DNA of 6,160 nt from Calditrichaeota bacterium AABM5.125.24 (GTDB lineage Bacteria > Electryoneota > AABM5-125-24 > Hatepunaeales > Hatepunaeaceae). The stretch lies in assembly GCA_002127415.1 (NCBI GenBank), contig MWJR01000022.1, positions 1 to 6,160 of the forward strand, read 5' to 3'. Positions 1 through 4,041 of this stretch are shown here, piece by piece; the first letter of the stretch is position 1, and every line of letters begins with the position of its first letter. The position numbers were made by a program, and so were the translations under genes. The notes under the pieces were generated by a model, which was not told where the DNA came from, did no database searches, and saw nothing but the letters and a program-made list of their open reading frames with translations.

Positions 1-308
1 CGCTTACGGAAGACCCCGGTCGATTCGACCACGAAATCGACCCCGAGCTCACCCCACGGAAGGTTTTTCGGGTCTCGTTCGGCGGAGATGCGGATGTGCT
101 CGCCGTCCACGATCAGATTGTCGCCGTCGACGGCGATCTCGCCTGGATACCTCCCGTGCGTGGAGTCATACTTCAGCAGGTGCGCCAGGGTTGGGGCGTC
201 GGTGATGTCGTTGATGGCGACCACATCGAAGCCGCCGCGGTGCACCATCTCGCGGAAAACCAGCCGCCCGATGCGTCCGAAGCCGTTGATACCGATGGTT
301 ATGGGCAT
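1..308 (-). CDS. gap: Glyceraldehyde-3-phosphate dehydrogenase, type I, N-terminal part (runs off left edge)
   Basis: Cytoplasmic glycolytic and gluconeogenic enzyme that converts glyceraldehyde 3-phosphate, NAD+ and phosphate to 1,3-bisphosphoglycerate. The visible 102 residues begin MPITIGINGFGRIGRLVFRE and carry the Rossmann nucleotide-binding motif GFGRIG at residues 9-14. AINDI follows at 31-35; Asp34 is the residue that in the family binds the adenosine ribose and favours NAD. LKYDSTHGR at 45-53 and VVESTGVF at 93-100 are family signatures. The catalytic Cys, near residue 150 in the family, lies beyond the edge. The ATG at 308-306 is fixed by a strong AGGAGG (complement of 313-318) 4 nt upstream. 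A G/C-run hairpin (333-358) sits about 15 nt upstream of that site in the mRNA leader. The gene is co-directional with the DUF4258/DUF2283 cassette but separated from it by about 350 bp of repeats, so it probably has its own promoter. Confidence 0.97.
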   Translation of the reverse strand, partial: MPITIGINGFGRIGRLVFREMVHRGGFDVVAINDITDAPTLAHLLKYDSTHGRYPGEIAVDGDNLIVDGEHIRISAERDPKNLPWGELGVDFVVESTGVFRK

Positions 309-312
309 GATA

Positions 313-318
313 CCTCCT
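313..318 (-). promoter_or_regulatory. Ribosome binding site of gap
   Basis: On the minus strand this reads AGGAGG, 4 nt before the gap ATG. It is the best Shine-Dalgarno match in the window and contrasts with nuoL and nuoM, which have no clear one. Confidence 0.85.
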
Positions 319-330
319 AATTCCGGATAA

Positions 331-371
331 CTTCCCCCCCTGCTGTTGCAGGGGGGGAGAAAGTGGGGGTT
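331..371 (+). repeat. G/C-run hairpin element, copy A
   Basis: A perfect 11-bp inverted repeat (333-343 with 348-358) has seven C's, TGC, a TGTT tetraloop, GCA and seven G's. A 7-nt spacer and a second G-run (365-369) ending in GTT follow. Copies at 1441-1480 and, inverted, at 1530-1575 share the design: C-run, short T/G/C bridge, TRTT-type tetraloop, G-run, A-rich spacer, second G-run. It has no T-tract on either strand, so it is not a typical intrinsic terminator. It lies in the untranslated leader of gap. Confidence 0.8.
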
Positions 372-381
372 ACATCATCTA

Positions 382-643
382 TTGTGCCGCAAGGTGTCCT
401 CATCCTGCAGCACGTAAAGAACGTAAAATACAGGTTTTTAAGTAGCTCGGACACTCTTGTCCGAGCTGACCGGGCAGGAGTGCCCGGTCTACCGGCGAAG
501 ATAAGAACAAATTCCTGCTTAATCAACACCATCTTCCGCTTCTGGGTGGCCCGGGTTGCTCGCAACCCGGGTTTCAAACGTGCCGTCTGGTGCCCTCACC
601 CGAGGGCACAGGAACTGCCAGGTGGTGACGCCTGGCGGCACAA
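382..643. mobile_element. MITE-like composite palindromic element (non-coding)
   Basis: The ends match as an inverted repeat. TTGTGCCGC at 382-390 is the exact complement of GCGGCACAA at 635-643, and pairing continues imperfectly inward (about 17 of 21 positions by eye, 382-402 against 623-643). Between the ends lie five hairpins: 444-453/458-467 (10 bp, loop CTCT), 468-476/481-489 (9 bp, loop GGAG), 550-559/562-571 (10 bp, built on CCCGGGTTGC), 590-597/602-609 (8 bp) and 617-622/631-636 (6 bp, extendable by a G-T pair). Short reading frames across it on both strands look like translated palindrome and have no gene-like features. The modular make-up, terminal repeats and a related smaller unit at 3913-3997 suggest a dispersed non-autonomous element. 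No target-site duplication was recognised, so mobility is inference. Confidence 0.5.
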
Positions 644-661
644 AAATATAATTTTGATGTT

Positions 662-868
662 TTAAGCTCGAGCTGTATTGACCGCGAACTGCATTTCACT
701 CACATTACTGACGATGTGTGATGCATCCAGAACTTCGATACGCACGAGGGCTCCATCGTAGCCAAAATCAGCTATGACGCCCGGACGCACCTCATCGCTC
801 TCCTTGATGCGCTCGTCGCGGAAGGTGATGGTCAAGGCATCAGCCTCAACATCATAGGTCACTTTCAT
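662..868 (-). CDS. DUF2283 family small protein
   Basis: A 68-residue protein of the DUF2283 family, whose biochemical function is not established. Family features are MKVTYDVEADALTITFRD at 1-18, an acidic segment ending in RPGVIADFGYDG (28-39), then a strand LVRIEVLDAS (41-50), all typical of this small beta-rich fold. The length is normal. The ATG at 868-866 follows AAGGAG (complement of 874-879) at 5-nt spacing. It overlaps the stop of the upstream DUF4258-like gene in an ATGA, so the two are almost certainly translationally coupled. DUF2283 genes are often found beside a DUF4258 gene in a toxin-antitoxin-like arrangement, and this member would be the putative antitoxin or partner. That role is inference from pairing. 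No transmembrane segment or signal peptide is visible. Confidence 0.85.
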   Translation of the reverse strand: MKVTYDVEADALTITFRDERIKESDEVRPGVIADFGYDGALVRIEVLDASHIVSNVSEMQFAVNTARA

Positions 869-1140
869 GATTTCTCCTTGATATACCTTGAACTCCGGGA
901 AGTCTTATAAACCGTGACAATCACGGTCTCGGTTGGGGTATCGTCAACGACAACTCTAATCAGCATCTTCTGATTCAGAACACTGTCTTTATAGAACCGC
1001 ATTAGAATTTTTCTGTCGGAGCTAAGTGATTCAACGAATTCGGGCTCGGACAGGGTGAGGAGCACTTCCATCTCCTCAATCTCACGCGCATATAGGTTAT
1101 CGCGAGCGTGTTGCAACCAGCGGATGGGTTTGGCGGTCAA
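865..1140 (-). CDS. DUF4258-like small protein, putative toxin-like partner of DUF2283
   Basis: A 91-residue, charged, soluble protein. The N-terminus IRWLQHARDN (6-15), with His11 and Arg13, followed by an AREIEEMEV helix (18-26), and the C-terminal strand VIVTVYKTSRSSRYIK (73-88) match the DUF4258 pattern: a His-Ala/Arg helix, then a beta sheet ending in an Arg-rich strand. This resembles small RelE-like nuclease folds, but activity is not shown. The start is a TTG at 1140-1138, supported by GAGGA 7 nt upstream (complement of 1148-1152) and by an in-frame stop a few codons further upstream. The next in-frame Met is residue 24, which would remove the conserved helix. It overlaps the DUF2283 gene by 4 bp. 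Base composition is lower in GC than the nuo genes, in keeping with an accessory cassette. The family assignment is by eye and moderate. Confidence 0.72.
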   Translation of the reverse strand: MTAKPIRWLQHARDNLYAREIEEMEVLLTLSEPEFVESLSSDRKILMRFYKDSVLNQKMLIRVVVDDTPTETVIVTVYKTSRSSRYIKEKS

Positions 1141-1147
1141 GCGAGCG

Positions 1148-1152
1148 TCCTC
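1148..1152 (-). promoter_or_regulatory. Ribosome binding site supporting a TTG start
   Basis: GAGGA on the minus strand, 7 nt before the TTG of the DUF4258-like gene. It decides the start, since no in-frame ATG lies upstream before the stop codon. Confidence 0.55.
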
Positions 1153-1227
1153 ATTTTATATTCAGATCTGCCCCATTGCGGATGCGGGGGGTGTTGGACA
1201 TGTAGTTTTGCCTGTTCATTACTACTA

Positions 1228-1440
1228 CTTCTTACTCTTTCCAATTTGTTCGTTAATCATGAAATTGGCTCTTTTTCTAATTTTAGGAAGCACGTAGAAA
1301 TCAAATAGTATTTTAATCTTCAATGTATCTTCAAGAGTAGGAATCTTATATAACAATTTACCTTTCCGAATTAGATGCTCAACTCCATCTATTACTCAGA
1401 ACATTTTATAGTTGACAGTCACTAAAGACAGCTCCTGCTT
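1228..1440 (-). pseudogene. Possible decayed, unidentified AT-rich reading frame
   Basis: On the minus strand a frame stays open for 56 codons (1395 down to 1228) through DNA of roughly one-third GC, then meets three stops in a row (TAG, TAG, TAA, 1227-1219). It encodes a plausibly protein-like string including VIDGVEHLIRKGKLLYKI and, later, LEDTLKIKILFDFYVLPKIR. One in-frame TGA (1398-1396) separates it from 14 upstream codons (1440-1399), which include LSLVTVNYKMF. Those codons abut G/C-run hairpin copy B. There is no start codon with a ribosome binding site near the 5' end. The reading is a truncated gene remnant, perhaps interrupted by the repeat, in the same direction as the DUF4258 cassette. 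I do not recognise the family. A chance open frame in AT-rich DNA is a real alternative. Confidence 0.3.
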
Positions 1441-1480
1441 ATTCCCCCCTTCTATTGAAGGGGGGAATAAAAGGGGGGTT
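1441..1480 (+). repeat. G/C-run hairpin element, copy B
   Basis: A perfect 12-bp inverted repeat (1441-1452 with 1457-1468) has ATT, six C's, TTC, a TATT tetraloop, GAA, six G's and AAT. A 7-nt A-rich spacer leads to a second G-run at 1473-1478 followed by TT. It has the same orientation and spacer length as copy A. It has no T-tract, so it is not a standard terminator. Confidence 0.8.
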
Positions 1481-1529
1481 GCGTTCTTATCTCATAATGT
1501 AGACTATAGATACAATATTACATGCAAAT

Positions 1530-1575
1530 AATCACCCCCCCTTACTCCCCCCCTGCTATTGCAGGGGGGGTGATT
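1530..1575 (-). repeat. G/C-run hairpin element, copy C (inverted)
   Basis: This is the reverse orientation of copies A and B. The C-run 1547-1553 plus TGC pairs with GCA and the G-run (1561-1570) around a TATT loop, giving 10 bp. A second C-run (1535-1541), preceded by AATCA, is also a perfect 12-bp complement of 1564-1575. The single G-run can therefore pair with either C-run. Together with copy B it forms an inverted pair about 50 bp apart upstream of nuoL. Confidence 0.8.
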
Positions 1576-1635
1576 AAGGAAATGTCTGTTATAAAATGGT
1601 CGGAGTAATAACAGGTATAAATATAAAATCCGAGC

Positions 1636-1677
1636 GCCCAAAGCCTGAAGCCTGAAGCCTGAAGCCCAAAGCCCATA
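1636..1677 (+). repeat. Heptanucleotide tandem repeat abutting nuoL
   Basis: Six consecutive 7-bp units run without gaps: GCCCAAA, GCCTGAA three times, GCCCAAA, GCCCATA. The array ends 4 bp before the nuoL ATG and fills the place where a ribosome binding site would be. Three identical central units make copy-number slippage plausible. Because the units are non-coding, a change in number would alter leader length and spacing to any promoter, not reading frame. Confidence 0.9.
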
Positions 1678-1681
1678 ACCA

Positions 1682-3892
1682 ATGTCCTTAACCTTCTCAC
1701 TTGTCCTATACATACTGCTGGCGCCTCTGGCCGCGTTCGCGATAGTCATCTTCCTCGGCAAGCGTCTGCCCCGGGGTGGCGATTGGGTGAGCCTTTTTGC
1801 CATCTGGAGCGGCCTGGCTCTGTCGCTCTACCTGTTCTTCACCCGGATGCTCGCTCACTACGATCCCGGCTATATCGAGACCCTGAGTTTCAACTGGCTG
1901 ATCTGGGGTGATTTTACGCTGCGGATCGGCATCGCCCTCGACAATATGGCGATAATGATGCTGGTGGTGGTGACGCTGGTCTCGGCGGTGGTGTATCTGT
2001 TCAGCGTCGGCTATATGCACGGCGACCCCAAATACAGCCGATACTTCGCGTTTCTCTGTTTCTTCTCCTTCAGTATGCTGGGACTGGTGCTGGCCGACAA
2101 CCTGCTGGTGATTTACGCCTTCTGGGAGCTGGTGGGGCTGTCGAGCTACCTGCTGATAGGCTTCTGGCACGAGAAGGATTCAGCTGCCAACGCCGGAAAG
2201 AAGGCATTTATTGTCTGCCGGGTTGGTGATGCCGGGATGTTTATCGGCATACTGCTCCTGTTCACAACCCTGGGGACGCTGAACCTTCACGAGATTGCGG
2301 ATGGGGTTGCCGCCGGTAAGCTGGCGGGAGGGCTGCTGACGATTACGGGGCTCTGCCTGTTCTGTGGGGCGATCGGCAAGTCGGCTCAGTTCCCGCTGCA
2401 TGTCTGGCTCCCCGATGCGATGGAGGGTCCGACGCCGGTCTCAGCCCTGATCCACGCCGCTACGATGGTCGCAGCCGGGGTCTATCTGGTGGCCCGTCTG
2501 TTCGTGATCCTGACGCCGGACGCCTCACTGGTCATCGCCTATGTGGGCGGCTTCACGGCCCTGTTTGCAGCCACCATCGCCGTTGCGCAGAACGACATCA
2601 AGCGCGTCCTGGCCTACTCGACCGTCTCGCAGCTCGGCTATATGACTATGGCCCTCGGCGCGGGTGCCTATATGGCCGGCTTCTTCCATCTGGTGACGCA
2701 CGCGATGTTCAAGGCCTGCCTGTTCCTCGGGTCGGGTTCGGTGATCCACGCCATGCATCATGTGATGAACAAGACCGGCAGTCATGGCGACGTGAATGAT
2801 ATTCGCAATATGGGCGGTCTGAAGCGGCATATGCCGCTCACCTTCTTGACATTCCTGATGGCAACCATAGCCCTGTCCGGGGTGCCGCTTACGTCAGGCT
2901 TCCTGTCGAAGGATGCCATCCTCGGCGGGACGCTGGCCTTTGCGATGGAGCACCCGCGCAACTGGCTGCTGCCGTTCTTCGGGTTTGCAGCAGCGGCGCT
3001 GACGGCTTTCTATATGTTCCGGTTGGTGTATCTGACCTTCACCGGGAGCTTCCGCCTCGGTCCGGAAGCGGAGCGACACCTGCGCGAGTCGCCGGCGGTG
3101 ATTACCATACCGCTGGTGATCCTCTCGACCCTCTGTTTCTTCGGGTTCTACAGCCTGCCGGCCTTCAGCCCGACCACGCCTGAGGGGGGATGGTTCGCGC
3201 ACCTGTTCCCCAATCCCCCGCGGGCATATGAGGTGTCTGCGTCATTACATGGTGGGCTCGATCCGGCGGTTGCCGGATCGAGCCCTACGATGATTTCAGA
3301 CCTGCACATAGAAAAGAAGGTTCTCAGACACGAAGTGAGCACAGCGGGTGCGGCTGGTAAAGCCACGTCCGAGGGGGTTCCCCCCGTGAGTATGGGAGAG
3401 CCACATACAGAAGTCCACCACGATGAAATACATCACCGCGCTCACAACGCCGCGATGATAATCTCGGTGCTGGTGGCGGGGCTCGGCATCCTGATTGCCA
3501 CGCTGGGCTACTTTTGGGGCAAGATCTCCCCGGCGCTCTGGCAGAGGCGGTTGGGTGTTTTTTACAGGGGGATGTTCCGCAAGTGGTGGATGGATGAGAT
3601 TTACGATGCGACAATTGTCAATGGAACATTGCTTCTGTCACGTATTTCGAGATGGTTTGATCTTAAGGTAATCGACGGGATAGTGGATGGTTCGGCCTAC
3701 CTGACCCGCAGCTATGCCTTCATTGAGGGCTGGTTCGACCTCTATATCGTGGACGGGCTGGTCAACCTGACCGCCTGGATCGTCGGGCTGTGGGGCAGGC
3801 TTGTCAGGCTGTTCCAGGGTGGACAGATACAGAGATATATACTGTATGCCCTGGCGGCGGTGGGGTTGTTTATTATTTTGAAGGTAGTGTAA
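1682..3892 (+). CDS. nuoL: NADH-quinone oxidoreductase subunit L
   Basis: Largest antiporter-like subunit at the far end of the complex I (NDH-1) membrane arm. It takes part in proton translocation driven by quinone reduction in the cytoplasmic membrane. The 736-residue product has the proton-conducting antiporter core at about 80-450. Key residues are visible: Glu149 (FWELVGLSSYLLIGFW), Asp183 (RVGDAG), Lys233 with HVWLPDAMEGPTPVSALIHA (240-259), His336/His340 and Lys410 (GFLSKDA). A long hydrophilic linker (about 495-588) holds a palindrome-encoded segment at 525-536 and a His-rich stretch (HHDEIHHRAH). A membrane helix (591-611), the amphipathic lateral helix region (about 630-710) and a final helix (718-735) follow. 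At 736 residues it is longer than the roughly 610-residue E. coli protein. The first residues are hydrophobic and NuoL-like, so the ATG at 1682 is accepted despite no ribosome binding site. No nuoK precedes it. Confidence 0.97.
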   Translation: MSLTFSLVLYILLAPLAAFAIVIFLGKRLPRGGDWVSLFAIWSGLALSLYLFFTRMLAHYDPGYIETLSFNWLIWGDFTLRIGIALDNMAIMMLVVVTLVSAVVYLFSVGYMHGDPKYSRYFAFLCFFSFSMLGLVLADNLLVIYAFWELVGLSSYLLIGFWHEKDSAANAGKKAFIVCRVGDAGMFIGILLLFTTLGTLNLHEIADGVAAGKLAGGLLTITGLCLFCGAIGKSAQFPLHVWLPDAMEGPTPVSALIHAATMVAAGVYLVARLFVILTPDASLVIAYVGGFTALFAATIAVAQNDIKRVLAYSTVSQLGYMTMALGAGAYMAGFFHLVTHAMFKACLFLGSGSVIHAMHHVMNKTGSHGDVNDIRNMGGLKRHMPLTFLTFLMATIALSGVPLTSGFLSKDAILGGTLAFAMEHPRNWLLPFFGFAAAALTAFYMFRLVYLTFTGSFRLGPEAERHLRESPAVITIPLVILSTLCFFGFYSLPAFSPTTPEGGWFAHLFPNPPRAYEVSASLHGGLDPAVAGSSPTMISDLHIEKKVLRHEVSTAGAAGKATSEGVPPVSMGEPHTEVHHDEIHHRAHNAAMIISVLVAGLGILIATLGYFWGKISPALWQRRLGVFYRGMFRKWWMDEIYDATIVNGTLLLSRISRWFDLKVIDGIVDGSAYLTRSYAFIEGWFDLYIVDGLVNLTAWIVGLWGRLVRLFQGGQIQRYILYALAAVGLFIILKVV
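3254..3285. repeat. Palindromic repeat inserted in frame in nuoL
   Basis: A perfect 14-bp inverted repeat, GGGCTCGATCCGGC (3254-3267) with its complement (3272-3285) around a GGTT loop. In frame it encodes GLDPAVAGSSPT (525-536), which resembles translated repeat more than NuoL. It lies in the hydrophilic linker between the antiporter core and the next membrane helix, where extra residues would be tolerated. It looks like an extragenic palindrome captured by a gene, comparable in principle to the palindromic elements found in Rickettsia genes. Confidence 0.8.
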
Positions 3893-3912
3893 AGCTCCAT
3901 AGTCCTCAGTGC

Positions 3913-3997
3913 TTATTGCGCCGAGCCGGGTTCTCAACCCGGCCGGCAGCCGGCCAGGTTAGTCCCGAAACTTCGGGATCAAGACCTGACGCAACAA
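3913..3997. mobile_element. Small palindromic element between nuoL and nuoM, related to the 382-643 composite
   Basis: Imperfect terminal inverted repeats (3913-3922 against 3988-3997, 8 of 10) enclose three hairpins: GCCGGGTT/AACCCGGC (3925-3932/3936-3943), GGCCGGC/GCCGGCC (3941-3947/3949-3955) and TCCCGAA/TTCGGGA (3963-3969/3972-3978). The last sits inside an outer CAGGT/ACCTG stem (3955-3959/3984-3988). The CCGGGTT/AACCCGG core also occurs at 550-571. The right end (CCTGACGCAACAA) resembles the right end of that element (CCTGGCGGCACAA). It occupies most of the 149-bp nuoL-nuoM spacer. No T-tract follows, so it is not an obvious terminator, but it could cause attenuation or stabilise an mRNA end. 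Confidence 0.5.
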
Positions 3998-4041
3998 TAC
4001 AATTCAGAGTTTCATTGAACTACATAATTTAAAAGAAATCT

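Larger units (their letters stand above)
1141..1681. other. 541-bp intergenic region upstream of nuoL
   Basis: No intact gene is visible here. Roughly 1200-1440 is AT-rich and holds the possible gene remnant. 1441-1480 and 1530-1575 are G/C-run hairpins in opposite orientation. 1636-1677 is a heptanucleotide tandem repeat. The genes on either side are divergent, so promoters for both nuoL and the DUF4258 cassette must lie here. TATAAA-like boxes occur at 1590-1595 and 1616-1621, but neither has a convincing -35 partner. No tRNA or riboswitch was recognised. Confidence 0.7.

Noticed and set aside
88..330. Two overlapping plus-strand open frames of 74-80 codons
   Set aside because: They lie antisense to the well-supported gap gene and show no family features.
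444..489. Adjacent hairpins as intrinsic terminators
   Set aside because: No T-tract follows on either strand; the same holds for the other palindromes in the window.
317..665. Open frames on both strands between gap and the DUF2283 gene
   Set aside because: They read through palindromes; the peptides mirror the inverted repeats and have no gene-like context or ribosome binding site.
1155..1160. TATAAA on the minus strand as a -10 box for the DUF4258-like gene
   Set aside because: Transcription from it would begin at or inside the GAGGA ribosome binding site, and no -35 match is visible.
1441..1575. CRISPR-like repeats or G-quadruplexes
   Set aside because: Repeats are not regularly spaced direct copies with unique spacers, and each element has too few separated G-runs for a clear quadruplex.
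1504..1803. Minus-strand open frame across the nuoL start
   Set aside because: It reads through the heptad array and hairpin copy C, giving repetitive sequence, and overlaps nuoL.
1706..2170. Minus-strand 154-codon open frame
   Set aside because: It is antisense to the conserved N-terminal core of nuoL; its His/Gln/Glu-rich composition is a codon shadow of the membrane protein.
1682..3892. NuoL as an Mrp antiporter (MrpA/MrpD) or hydrogenase subunit
   Set aside because: The order L-M-N, the NuoN start overlapping nuoM, the E. coli-like channel residues and the C-terminal lateral-helix region fit complex I.
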